Shown here one piece after another: positions 1-11,307 of a DNA stretch of 64,000 nucleotides (the stretch's first letter is position 1; each line of letters begins with the position of its first letter). Origin of the DNA: Flammulina velutipes (taxonomy: Eukaryota > Basidiomycota > Agaricomycetes > Agaricales > Physalacriaceae); the NCBI GenBank assembly GCA_011800155.1, contig CM022373.1, forward strand, positions 2,108,001-2,172,000, given 5' to 3'. A program made the position numbers and the translations under genes. The notes below the pieces were generated by a model. The model saw only the letters and a list, made by a program, of their open reading frames with translations. It searched no databases and had not been told where the DNA came from.

Positions 1-34
1 TACAGTACATAGATAGAATATACATGGTTTTGGG

Positions 35-971
35 TTACTCTGAGAGATCTAGTTGTTCGCACAATGAGTCACTAACCATCCACATCATGAATGGACCCAC
101 AGCCCCATCTATGGTGTCCCAAGCTTCAATATAGGTTGGTGTGGGGTGCTGGAGTGTGTGAAGTCCACTGGCCAGTCGCTTCTGTATGATATATGAGCAG
201 ATAAGGAGGTAGAGGTCTGCTTGACAGGTAGTATCAAGATAGTCGTATATCTTTCCTGCACAGGACAAAATGGAGTGGCTGATATCTGCGCTCTGCAACC
301 CCACCTCATCTTCCTTGATGGGCGAGGGAAAGATGTCCTTGAATGACGGCATCTTCATCGCATGATCCAATATAAGGCGGGGCACTACATAGATGTAAGT
401 CTAACATGGTCAGGAGTGAACAGACGCACAGTAGATCTGTTGCCAGGTTTCTCGTTGAGCATTAGTCAGGAGCTCATTGACATAGGCGTGGCCCGTGAAT
501 GTCCTGTTCAAGCCTTTTGATAACACTTGGTTTGAGACACTGCAAGCAATCCGGAGGTAGGAGTGCTCACTGCACACAAGGCGATGTGCCGTTTCATAGC
601 CCACAAGGAGACGTCGATTGTCCGCCATCTCCTTTGATAGCGTCGACACTGACGCTTCCAGTTCGAAAACAGACGCTTCCAATTTGGCCATTCGGGATTC
701 CATGTCGTATTTCGACCTCTATAGATCAGTTAAATGAGCATGTATTCAAGCATTTAATAAATTTACATACTTGAACTCGTTTGCAGAGGTCTTCTCTATG
801 TCGAAGGGTCAGAATGCCCCTTTTGCGCTTCGTTATGACATAACGGTTGGGAGCTGGAGAGAGAAGCGACGCTCCAAGTTGTTCGCCGTCAGGGAGTATT
901 ATATCGCTGGGAATCACAAGGTTGCTGGCATGGCGGGGATAGGTTTTTTGGAGGAGAGTTATAGTAGACAT
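35..971 (-). CDS. Hypothetical protein with central coiled-coil-like segment, 3 exons
   Basis: I do not recognise this protein. I read three exons: start ATG at 971, a first intron of about 50 nt near 720-770 (donor gtatgt), and a second near 385-430 whose donor gtgcgt fuses the second and third exons in frame. The product is about 270 residues. The second exon opens with heptad-like Met/Leu/Glu repeats (ESRMAKLEASVFELEASV), suggesting a short coiled coil. No signal peptide, membrane segment or catalytic motif is visible. It is divergent from the A-T-R reductase gene with about 260 bp between the starts, so the two may share a promoter region, but nothing in the sequence ties their functions together. 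Confidence 0.5.
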
Positions 972-1229
972 GATGGTGGTGGAGGAATCGGACCGATTTT
1001 GATGGTGTCTCCATATATCATTGTAAACAAGTTTTGCGAGGCCCAAGGAAGTCCCAGACTCTCAGGAGAGCTATCGCTACTGTGTTGTTATAATAAGTAC
1101 ATTAGTACAACGTACTTCTAGATGGTTTTTGACCGGTGCGAGTTCGGTTATGGTAGGCCCACGGGATGGTTTTGATAGGGGCCGGTTGGCCCGTTCGGTC
1201 CGACGTGCACTATTAATGCAACGAAGAGG

Positions 1230-4200
1230 ATGAATGGTTGCGATTCTTTCCTAAACGCCATGCCTGCAGCGACTTTCAAAGCGAAATCTCTCACTGAACT
1301 CTTAAGCATTCGCGCGCGCGATCAGCCTGACGATCCGTTCGTTTACACGGCAGACGCGACCGCTGGCTCTGATATTGTGCTCAATTCGCTCACGTATGTC
1401 CGATTATTCGATGTTTACAGAGTAGAAGTTAACTTGGTGGCTTAGGTACAAGCAAACTGAGGCAGCCGTTGACCGCTTGGCGTGGCACTATGCTGGCCTC
1501 AACATCACTCCCAAAGTTGAGCCAGGCCAGCTGCCTCCCGTTCAAGTCATCGCTGTGCTCACCAGCACCGCCATCGACGAATCTCTGCTCGAGATGGCTC
1601 TGGCCAAGCTTGGTTTGAGTGCTCTACTGCTTTCTGTCAACAACTCTGTCGCAGCCGTGGCGCACTTGACCAAACTCACAAAGGCCACCCACCTTATCTA
1701 CGGAACAAAGTTCGTCGAACACGCGAAGGAGGCCCAGGAAGTGCTCAGAGCACAGGGTTACAACATCGGTGTCATTCCAGATCAGCGATTCCCTTTGTGG
1801 GGTCCCGAAGGAGTCGCAAACTCTACCATCAAGCCGTTCAAGCCTGTCTTGACGCCTGACCAGGAAGTGTCCCGCCCCGCTGTCATCTTGCACTCCTCTG
1901 GATCGGTGTGTATCTCGCGGAACTGCTTGGAAAAGGAACTAAATATCTGCAGACCGGGTTCCCCAAGCCTGTCCATATCACTCACTACGGTCTTATTGCT
2001 AACATCGCTCTGAACCAGAATAAGCCTGGTTTCAGCACACTACCTGTGTTCCATGGTTATGGACATTTTGCCGTGTATGTCTATAATTCACCCGTTTTCC
2101 CTTGCCTCATTTCGGTACAGTTTTCGATGCATGTACCCTGGCCTCTACATTACCCTCTTCCCGCCGCATTTGCCGCTCACCGCGACCAATATCTGTGCAG
2201 TCATCGCTAAATCGCCCAATGTTCGCCAATGTTTCGCTGTTCCCTACGTCATCAAGGTAAGGATGAACCAACGAAGAACCGCGATCAGTGCGCTGACCGT
2301 TTCTACAGCTATTGGGGGAAACTGAAGAAGGGACTAACGCGCTCGCGAGCTTTGACACCGTTTCTTATGCTGGTGCTCCCCTTCCTGTAAGCTTATCTTC
2401 GTCACTCCTCGATGTACGACTCAAGGTTGACATAGGATGATCTTGGAGATCGTCTCGTTGGTGCTGGAGTAAATCTTCTCAGCATTTATGGTACTACCGA
2501 AACGGGCTCTCTTATGAACTCGAATCGTGACTTTGCGGCCGACAAGCTCTGGAATTGGGTTCGCCCGCTACCGACGTCCGGCAACTATCTTGTTCTGGAG
2601 CCTCAAGGCGGCAACACGTTTGAGGTTGTCATTAAAGACGGATATCCTCCCAAGGTCATATCTTTCACGTTGAATTGAGTTGAGATTCTGACGTGATCCA
2701 TAGATTGAGACCAATCGCCCAGACGGATCGTACGCGACCAAGGACCTCTTTTTGCGTCATCCCGAGCGCGAGAACCTCTACAAGTATATCGGAAGGCTGG
2801 ATGACACCCTTGTTCACATCTTAGGCGAGAAGACGAACCCCGTTCCCATGGAGCTTTGCATTCGCGGAAACAGCCCATACGTCGCAGAGGGTATGTTCAT
2901 CCTCACAAATAAGTGGCTTCATGTTGTTCTAATCTCTGTATTTCAGCTATTGTGTTCGGTGCTGGAAAACCTCAAACCGGTTGCCTTGTCCTTCCGTCCG
3001 ATCTCGCAAAGGATTTGTCTAGAGAAGATATTATGGAGAAGGTGTGGCCTGTCATTGAACAAGCCAACTTAGATGCGCCGACCCATTCCCGCCTCCTCCC
3101 TGAGATGGTTGAGATTCTTCCGTACGTTTATCGCCTGAACAACATGCACGACACTAAACTTCCAAAGTCATGGCACGACCATTCCTGTAGCCACCAAAAT
3201 GAGCATCCTTCGCCCCGCTTGCTATGCAAAGTTTAAGGATCTCATTGGTAAGTCATTCATCCAGTGCCTATATCGTATCTGACCACAGCCTATAGAAAGC
3301 ATCTACAAGAAGTTTGACCAAGACGATATAGTCGTCGAGAAGAAGGCGCTTACTGGACTGGAGTTGGAAGATTATCTTTTCAACGCTATTTCGAAAGCAC
3401 TTGGCCCCAACCGATCTTCGAAGCTTGACAAGCAGGTTGATTTGTTTTCGTTCGGTGTCGACTCTCTTCAAGCTACCAGGATCAAGAACAGTATCCAGAA
3501 AGAACTCGAGATTGGGGATCACCATTTGAGCCAGACAGGTGTGTTTATCTTTACAGTGTTAGGATGCAACTAAGAGTTATCCAGTGGTCTACGAGCACCC
3601 TTCCGTCGAGAAGCTGGCGGCGTATATCATGCGTCTTCAGAGCGGTGAAGCAGGATCTGAAAGTCAACACGAAACGAAGATGCTCGCGCTACTGGAGAAA
3701 TGGATCGGCCAAGTCCGGCCTCGCTCGGCCAATATCGGGCAGCCCGCAAAACCGCTCGATAGTCGCGTGATCGTAAGATTTCCGTTTCCGATGACTCTTG
3801 GCTTCCTTTGTTGATCTCGTTGTTTAGGTACTCACTGGTGCTACTGGTTCCCTGGGAGCCCATATACTCTCTGCTCTGTCTGCATCTTCTAGCGTGCGGA
3901 AGATTGTATGTCTTTCTCGAGCCAAATCGCATGCCGACTCGCTTGAGCGTGTTTTGGAGTCCGCAAAACTCAGGAGAGTTACCGTCGACGAGAGCAAGAT
4001 CGTGTCGTACGCTTCAGCTGTATCCACGCCTCTTCTCGGTCTTTCCGAGGTGGAATATGAGTCCATCCGTAAGGAAATCACAGATGTCGTCCATGTGAGT
4101 TTACCATTTCATCAGTAGCCAGGACTTTCATCTAACTTATCTTCCAGAACGCTTGGCCTGTCAACTTCGTTCTCAACATTGACTCGTACGATGAACACAT

Positions 4201-5116
4201 CGGTGGCGCCGTGAATCTGATGAATCTCGCCCTTTCCGCGCCTTGGAATGAGCCGGCGACTTTCCTATTTAGCTCTTCTATCAGTTGTCGACAAGGTTCC
4301 CATGATCCCACTTGTCCGGAGAATTTCCCACCCTCGACATCTACTGCAGCTGGAACGGGATATGCGCAGAGCAAATGGGTTGTCGAGAATCTGTGCGAGA
4401 AAGCTTTCGAGAAATCTGGCCTTCCTGTGGCTGTCCTTCGTATCGGGCAGATGGTCGGTGACACACTCCATGGAATTTGGAATGAAACAGAAGGTCAGTC
4501 TCATGCATTTTGTTAGACGAAACTAATATAGTCGATATAGCTTGGCCTTTGATGTTCAAGAGTGCGAACACTGTTGGCGCTCTGCCTGTATACGATGAGG
4601 TATGTTGAGTCCCTTTAACTTCTGGTGTGTTTATTATGTATTGACCTTACATCCAGAACCCATCTTGGCTACCAGTCGACTACGCTGGAAAAGGCATCGG
4701 ACAAATCATTTTGAGCACGACGAAGCCCAAGGCCGCCGTCTACCACATCGTGAACCCCAACACCGATGCCAACTGGGAGAGCATCATCGACGGCCTAGCT
4801 GCTGCTGGCTTGAAGTTCGACAAAGTGGATAGGACAACATGGGTGGAGCGATTGTCGGGCTCAGAGCAGGATCCTGCTAAGAATCCTACTATAAAGCTTT
4901 TGGTGAGTATCGCCTTTTTGAGTTGGACGTGGATGCTGATGTTGTTGCTAGCCCTTCTGGCGCATGAGAATGGGCCCGTCATTCAAGAAGCCTATGATAT
5001 TCTTGACAGATGAGACACTGAAGATCGCGCCCGTCCTCGAAGAGACCCCGCCCGTTAGTGCTGAGCTTGTTGGCAAGTGGGTTGCGCATTGGAAGAAGAC
5101 GGGCTTCGTATACTAG
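1230..5116 (+). CDS. NRPS-like adenylate-forming reductase (A-T-R domains)
   Basis: Multi-exon gene (about a dozen introns of 45-60 nt) encoding roughly 1,050-1,100 residues with three domains. The adenylation domain shows the split P-loop SSGS/TGFPKP (across the intron 1906-1952), IYGTTETG, and GRLDD followed by a GEKTNP lysine loop. The carrier domain has FGVDSLQATR with the phosphopantetheine serine. The reductase domain has TGATGSLG for NADPH binding and the GYAQSK Tyr/Lys pair. There is no condensation domain. Enzymes of this layout activate a carboxylic acid as adenylate, load it as a thioester and release it as aldehyde or alcohol; Lys2 is the primary-metabolic relative. The substrate cannot be read from sequence. 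An intron at 3122-3167 is needed to keep the A-domain end in frame (PHGTTIPVATK). The start at 1230 is the first ATG; 1260 is an alternative. Confidence 0.9.
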
Positions 5117-5338
5117 CTACACGGAGTGTATAATAAATATGTACAACTGCAAAGAATGGCTAGCGTATGGCCTTCTCGTAATCGTAGTAGAGTGTCGCCA
5201 CAGTCATTGTTAGGTTACACTGGTCCAACAAAGTGTATGGAACGTTTACCCTATGATTCAGAGCAGTATCGAGAATGGAGTTGAACACTTTCCTTACTCG
5301 ACTTTTTTTAGCTTTCCTAGTCCGTACTGGTCAAACAT

Positions 5339-6391
5339 TCAGCAATAATTCGCTGGAAGAAGGTCGAGCTTACTCGTAGTGTTCTGTTCAAACCGATCTA
5401 CGATCATACCTATATACACCTTGACTGCGGTGTTGTATGTCAACAACGACGGCCCGTCCAACAAACCGCACACAACGTCGCGAATGTAGAGCAGTAAATT
5501 TCCCCATTCGGTGGTATAGCACATGGTGAGACTTGCATCCATGACACCACCAGTGTGAAGGTAAAGTGTGTCTATGAGTGTACCGTGCGCCACCGAGTTA
5601 TGCATTCCATTGGTGAGCGTCCGGATTCCTTCCAAAATTTGACCGAGAAGCTCCAGCTCGTCGTTCATTCTCAATCGGGTGAGGATTTGCTGCTTCCCGG
5701 GCTGTGGAGGGGCCACAGAGATAGAGCCAAACAGGCTATCCAGGTCAACGTCAAGAATCCTCAAGTTCGTGAGCGAGCCGACGATGCGTTGGAGCTCATC
5801 CATTATGGGTAAGGGAGGGATTTTCACGCGTCCCCGCATCGCCATATCGATGCTGAGAGCCGTTTGTACTGTCCTCGCCCCAGCAACAATGTCCTGCTCT
5901 CCTCGATCCACCCAGTTCGACGACGATATCGTCGCACGCCGGGTACACTCGTCAGACCAGAAGACACTCATTAACCTCTCCTTCACCAGCACAAGCTCGA
6001 CCAGCGCATCGAATCCGTATTTTCGAAAGTGCTCCTGCCATCTTGGGTGTGGCATGGTGAGCACGGGCCAGGACGACGTCGCGTTTGGTGGCTCGAGGTC
6101 GAGAGAGGTGATGTAGTGCGAGAGGAACATCCCACGGGAGCGCGATGGACCTACGTTCAAGAGAAATTGGTGGTATTCGTTAGCGTCCTTGCGCAAGATC
6201 CTGGATAGGAGGATACAGTCATGGAGGACGGCCATGATGGCTTTGGCAAGATTGCCTTGTTCGGGCTTTATGGCGGCGGCGGGGTAGTAGGAACCAGGAA
6301 ACCTGGGGAATGGAGATAGGCCAGGATCATTGTTAGAGACAGTCGAGTTCAAGGAAGACCGGCGTTTGTTGGTGTAGAGCTTGAGATGCAT
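5339..6391 (-). CDS. Hypothetical protein, C-terminally shortened member of tandem pair
   Basis: Intronless frame of 350 residues and no recognised function. It aligns over almost its whole length with the next gene (6732-7907, same strand). Shared blocks include RFPGSYYPAAAI.PEQGNLAKAI, AVLHDCILLSRILR, GPSRSRGMFLSHYI, LPHPRWQE.FRKYGFDAL and VVCGLLDGPS.LTYNTAVK. It stops soon after the last block, about 70 residues short of its neighbour, and its N-terminal 25 residues differ. The sequence looks soluble and helical, with no signal peptide or membrane segment. The pair most likely arose by tandem duplication followed by loss of the 3' end in this copy. Nothing recognisable lies in 6392-6731 between the two. 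Confidence 0.6.
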   Translation of the reverse strand: MHLKLYTNKRRSSLNSTVSNNDPGLSPFPRFPGSYYPAAAIKPEQGNLAKAIMAVLHDCILLSRILRKDANEYHQFLLNVGPSRSRGMFLSHYITSLDLEPPNATSSWPVLTMPHPRWQEHFRKYGFDALVELVLVKERLMSVFWSDECTRRATISSSNWVDRGEQDIVAGARTVQTALSIDMAMRGRVKIPPLPIMDELQRIVGSLTNLRILDVDLDSLFGSISVAPPQPGKQQILTRLRMNDELELLGQILEGIRTLTNGMHNSVAHGTLIDTLYLHTGGVMDASLTMCYTTEWGNLLLYIRDVVCGLLDGPSLLTYNTAVKVYIGMIVDRFEQNTTSKLDLLPANYC

Positions 6392-6731
6392 GATTTTGAA
6401 AACAATCGGTGTCCGTTAAATAGCCTCTTATCGAGGAGTCGTTGAAGAGCGGTGGCAAGTGATAATGGTTCTGGGGAGACAGAGACAGGGAGAGGTTCTT
6501 ATCGAGAGCGGCGAAGAGCTGGTGTTTCAACATTTCAACCTCAGAAAAGGAGCTCTATGGCAGTGCATCTTACACAACCCATTTCGCACGGAGCGGTCAA
6601 ATCGAATTGGGCCAATTTTGACGTTGAAAATGATTATGGGTATTGCGCCACAATCCAATGGCATGCTATATATAGCTGCGCTGTGGTTGCGACAAGGGTA
6701 TGATCAATCATACAACGACTATAGGCAATGA

Positions 6732-7907
6732 TTACCATATCTTGGCGATCGTGTGACGAAAATTCCAGTAGAGTTTGTCCACAGTCGCTTGCAGCTCAAG
6801 CTGGTCCTTCTGTGTGTATGGTCCACTCGCTTCAGGGCGCACAACGGTATCGAGAAAAGGCCGGAGAACTGCATATATCCGCCTTCTAGCGACATCTGAT
6901 AAAGAGTTGAGTAAAGTCATCAATGCAAGAAGGACGATCTCACTGGTGGCACCACCGTTATCGCCAAATATCTTCACAAGCATTCCCAAATAAATCTTGA
7001 CAGCAGTGTTATACGTCAACATCGACGGTCCGTCCAGCAAGCCGCACACGATGTCACGAATGAAAAGCAGCAGATTTCCCCACTCTAATCGGTAGTACAC
7101 GGCCAGACTGGCATCTGTGGCACCACCGATGGGAAGAGTGGCCAGGAGTTCACTATGCGCCTCTGAGTTGTGCATCCCCCTGCTGAGCGCCTTGATGCCG
7201 TCTAGGATTTGCACGAGGAGCTTTATTTCATCACTCCCGCTGAACTTGGCTAGCGTCTGCGCCAATCCAGTCTGCGGCGTGGTTGCAGATACGCTGTTGT
7301 ACAAGCTCTCCAAATTCACATCGAAGACCATATGGGGCACCTCGACGATCCGCTGAAGCTCGACCACTGCGGGCAGAACAGGGGCATTGATCTTCTGTCG
7401 CACCTCCACGTCGGCCTCGATGCTCCACTTCACCTTTATGGCCGCGCAAATGATATCCTTTTTGGATTTCAGCACCCAGTCGCGTGACGACACGGTCGCT
7501 CGGAGCGCAGGTTTGTCCATCCAGTACACATTCATCAACCGTGCCCTCGCATTGACCAGATCGACCAACGCGTCGAAGCCGTACTTGCGGAAACGTTCCT
7601 GCCACCTCGGGTGAGGCAAAGTCAATACGCCGGGTTCAGTGCCGGCCCAGTGCTTGAGATCGTTGGGGATGATATAGTGCGAGAGAAACATTCCGCGGGA
7701 GCGCGAAGGGCCCACGTCCTGGAGGAATCGGTGGTATTTGTCCGTGTCCGACCGCAGGATTCTGGAGAGGAGAATACAATCGTGGAGAACGGCGGTGATG
7801 GCTTTGGCAAGGTTGCCTTGTTCAGGCTCGATAGCCGCAGCGGGGTAGTAAGAACCAGGAAACCGGCGGGACCACGGCGGGGCGTTGCTCGATGAAGACT
7901 TGGCCAT
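6732..7907 (-). CDS. Hypothetical protein, full-length member of tandem pair
   Basis: Intronless frame of 391 residues from ATG 7907. It shares all main blocks with the 5339-6391 gene and continues for about 70 further residues, including a segment rich in Leu/Ala (IVLLALMTLLNSLSDVAR) and a C-terminal QLELQATVDKLYWNFRHT stretch. I do not recognise the family. Absence of introns in both copies stands out against the intron-rich neighbours and could reflect a retroposed ancestor or a family that is naturally intron-poor. No catalytic motif is obvious. The conserved PRWQE.FRKYGFDALV and GLLDGPS segments are the best handles for a family search. Confidence 0.6.
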   Translation of the reverse strand: MAKSSSSNAPPWSRRFPGSYYPAAAIEPEQGNLAKAITAVLHDCILLSRILRSDTDKYHRFLQDVGPSRSRGMFLSHYIIPNDLKHWAGTEPGVLTLPHPRWQERFRKYGFDALVDLVNARARLMNVYWMDKPALRATVSSRDWVLKSKKDIICAAIKVKWSIEADVEVRQKINAPVLPAVVELQRIVEVPHMVFDVNLESLYNSVSATTPQTGLAQTLAKFSGSDEIKLLVQILDGIKALSRGMHNSEAHSELLATLPIGGATDASLAVYYRLEWGNLLLFIRDIVCGLLDGPSMLTYNTAVKIYLGMLVKIFGDNGGATSEIVLLALMTLLNSLSDVARRRIYAVLRPFLDTVVRPEASGPYTQKDQLELQATVDKLYWNFRHTIAKIW

Positions 7908-8315
7908 GTAGGCGGAAGAAGACTTTGGGGAATTGACACGAAAGACGACGTGCTTAACTAGTCTTTCCTGTTATTGTCTATGTACACTCCTCATGGCGCA
8001 GAGTTCCTAGTCAATTGACAATAAGCAACGTCAAGGCGTAACGGACCAGTAACAATAAACCATACCTCATGGCCATCCCTCGCCAAAGACCCTCCCTCCC
8101 AAGTGTTCAGAAAATACCATTGTAGGGTATAGAGCAGTAGTTAGATGTACAACAATTCAGCACGACAGTAGAACAAACGAACAGAGAGGAGAAAACTCGT
8201 AACATATGTAGGATCGTCGAGAGAGAGAGAGAATATTGCTAAGAATAAAGAGATATCGACGAATAGATTCAGAGCCATACAAATACACAATAAAGACAAC
8301 AACAAAAAGTCCGTC
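7908..8315. other. Intergenic, no gene seen
   Basis: Upstream region of the minus-strand gene ending at 7907 and 3' flank of the forkhead gene. It holds a short GA run near 8218-8233 and no supported reading frame or RNA gene. Confidence 0.5.
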
Positions 8316-11008
8316 TCACCACCACTTAGAAACCTTCCCAGGGGACTGTCCAGGACTATTGTAGAGCAACTGAGCTCTTGAACGCCCAAATAATCCCGCA
8401 GGGCTGTCACCGTGCCCAGCGGCCGTCATCCGATTCAGTTCATCGTCCAGCATGGCTGAAGTATCGTGAGGATCATAAACCCCTCTAAAAGGCGATGTCA
8501 TGACGTTCCCAGGCGTCCTAAAAGGCGAATCACTGGCAAGAGGAAATAGCCTTCGTGGAGTGACAGGTAGGCCACCGCCACTGGAAATAGTCCGCTTTTT
8601 AGATGGGGTCTTCAGCGGATCGTGCTCTTCATCATCGAGATGTAGAGAGTAAGGCGTAACGGGAGGGGGATCAAGATTGGACTTGTAGTGCACCAAACTA
8701 GCAGATGGGCTCATATGGAAGCCTTTGTGAGATATGGGTGTGCGGATGGGAGACAGGTAGGAGCTGAAGAGTGATTTGGGCGGCGGAGTTGTAAGGCGCG
8801 CTGAGCTTGAAGCCTCGTTCATCACCGGAGGTGACGCAAGGCGTGATTTCGTAGACGATTTCCTCGGATTAGAACGCAATCGCAAAGTAGGAGACTGTGG
8901 AACTTTGGTCTGAAGGAAGGGCGTTAGTTACGAAGAAGAAGTGTCAAAATAAAAACTAACCTTAGACTTGCGCTGCCTCTTTCCCTTGGGTTTTGCGATC
9001 GGTTCGTCGTCCTCGTCATCAGAGCCCATCAGCATTGCAGGGGCAGCGTATTGTAGCTGAATGCCCGGTTGGAGGGAATCGCTATCCTTTGCATGTGCGT
9101 CGCCCCAGAATTGCACCGGATTGAGCTTCGGAGGAGCAGAAAATACGTCGTCGATATAAGGCTCGAGCGTGAAGTCATCGACATCCTCGTCTTCTATGCG
9201 GCGGTCAACAACCCGGACTTCCTCTTCCTCGACAACTTTGATGCCATCGAGCACATTCTCGTCCACATCCACGTCGATGTCACTCGTAGATATCGGAGGA
9301 CTCGATGAGCTACCGCTGGGCGTGAGAGAAGGAAGAGAACTTGATGAAGACTGGCTGGAGGCCAAATGCGTTGGGGGTGTCCATTTATGTGCTAAAGGCG
9401 AGGATGGCTCTGGAACCAGATCACGTTCGGCGTCAACGATAGATGCCGCTGCTGAGATTGCCCTCCCATCAGAGACCTTTCGATATATGGCGCTGGGGGG
9501 AAGAGGAGGGAACAACACATCTGTGGATAGGCTTCGAGTAACGCAGCTATCATAGTATGATTGATGGTGGGGTGTGGGTCGCGCGGGAGGGAAAATGGGA
9601 TGAGAAGCAGATGGTAATGGAAGAGGAGCTCTGGAATTCCTAGGCTTTTTTGCTTTCCTCTCAGCTTCAGCCGAGTCTTCGCCCTTGGAACGAGGCCTTT
9701 TGACTGCCGAAGACGGGCCAGCTTTGTCTTTGGGCCTCATATCGCTACAAAGCTGCTTGCGAAATCCGCCATCTTTGAAACAAGGCATGTCTTCATCCCA
9801 AATGGCCCATTGTGTCCTGCCAAGAGCACGTTCACGGACCACCTTGCGAAAAACAACGGTGGTGCTGAGGACATGGCGAATGCTGTTCATCCAGGTTGTC
9901 TCGCCACGCTTGAAAAATGGATAGACAATTGTTATCCAGTCGTAGATTTCTTGGAGGGTGAGACGGTGTTCCGGGGAGGAAAGAATCGCCTGTCCGAGAA
10001 TGGCGGCGTAGGAACATTCTGGTTTGGTTGACATGTACGGACCGGGAGGAAGGGTGTATGGTAAACCGTCATAGTCGTCCTCTTTTGGACCTGGTCCCAT
10101 GGGACCAGGAGACGAAACTAGGTTGATGATGCCTCTGACTGGCGAGGAGATGGGCGAGGGCATAGGAGGAGGTGACGATGGCGGTAAAGGCGAAGGACGA
10201 GAACTCAAATTTCGGATGATCCGCATAGGGGTAGGAGTCACGGGGTCGCTCGCAGGCTGACCCGTCGGGGGGTCTGTGTATTGAGGATAGTAATAGTGCA
10301 AAGCGTTGGCAGGAATTGCTGTTGACGGTGCGCGCGACGGAGTAGGTGACTCGGTTCGACTCGGCGCAATACCATTGCTCGATTGCGTAGCAGTGTGCGC
10401 CCGGTAATACTTGCTTTGTTGTGGAGTCAACGGCGGAGGAGACTGTCTTGTCTGCAATAATCATAGCTCAATGCATGGCCATTAGACACTCAAGAAAAAC
10501 TCACTGAGCTAGAGCTGGACGCGCCTGCTTCGTCGTCGCGTGCCAGGTCGATGCTCACACTCCCTCGCGACGCGCTCGGCGACGGTGAAGGCGGCGCGGC
10601 GCGATCCCGCTTTCCCCTGCGATCCTTCTTCTCCTTCCGTGCCAGTCTTTGTCGCTCAATAACTATCTCCATGCTGTCGAATTGGCGCTGGGGCACTGCC
10701 ACGTCCATAGGCTCCGACTTGACAGGCGTAGATGGCGGCGGCGACGCGTCTCTCAGGGAGCTCGAGCTCGCCCTAGAGAAGGAACGCGCCGACGTTAGGC
10801 CAGACGTCGTCGATACCGAATTGGAGCGAAGCTTGGACGAAGAGCTCGCCTTGCCGCTCGACGATTCCTGGCCAGAAACGCGTGAAGAAAAGGTCGAGTC
10901 GGCCGTCAAAAAATGTCGCATCTGGTCGCTACGCCGACTGAGTTCTTCACGCGTAATTCCTAGCGTGTTGAGCAGCTGCGATATGGGGGAAGCCTGGGGG
11001 TTCGTCAT
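8316..11008 (-). CDS. Forkhead-domain transcription factor, 3 exons
   Basis: Three exons (about 11008-10503, 10452-8960 and 8909-8316) give about 860 residues. Exon 1 is Ser-rich with a basic stretch (RKEKKDRRGKRDR). Exon 2 carries one forkhead winged helix: SYAAILGQAILSSP, LTLQEIYDWITIVYPFF, then the recognition-helix block WMNSIRHVLS and a wing ending ..WAIWDEDMPCF. NSIRH is the DNA-contacting signature, so DNA binding is expected. Long Pro/Ser-rich regions and an acidic stretch follow. Exon 3 contains many SP/TP sites (for example TPISHKG, SPFRTPGN), as in cell-cycle forkheads regulated by CDK. The family role is transcription control in the nucleus; target genes are unknown. A divergent paralogue lies at 33524-34914. 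Confidence 0.88.
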
Positions 11009-11307
11009 GGTATTTGTTGATGGACAATAACTGGGTTGCGATCCAGCTGCACAATGCAGGTCGAGGAGAACAGTGTGGCCGGCGTCGTCGTCGTGGAATG
11101 CGCTTTATATGCGAGGAAGTCGTCGCCGTCGATGAGCAGCCAGCGGATACACTCAAGCCAATCCTGGTGGTGGCCGTAGAAAATTAGGAATTAGGACATG
11201 AGAAAATAGGGCGCCGCCGTTCCCGGAGCTTCCGGCCGCTTAGTTCCGAGATTTAGCCTCGTGTTTTCATTGTTCCTATTAAAGCCATGCTATCTCGTAA
11301 ATATGGA

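Noticed and set aside
8218..8233. GA dinucleotide run
   Set aside because: Short simple repeat with no sign of function.
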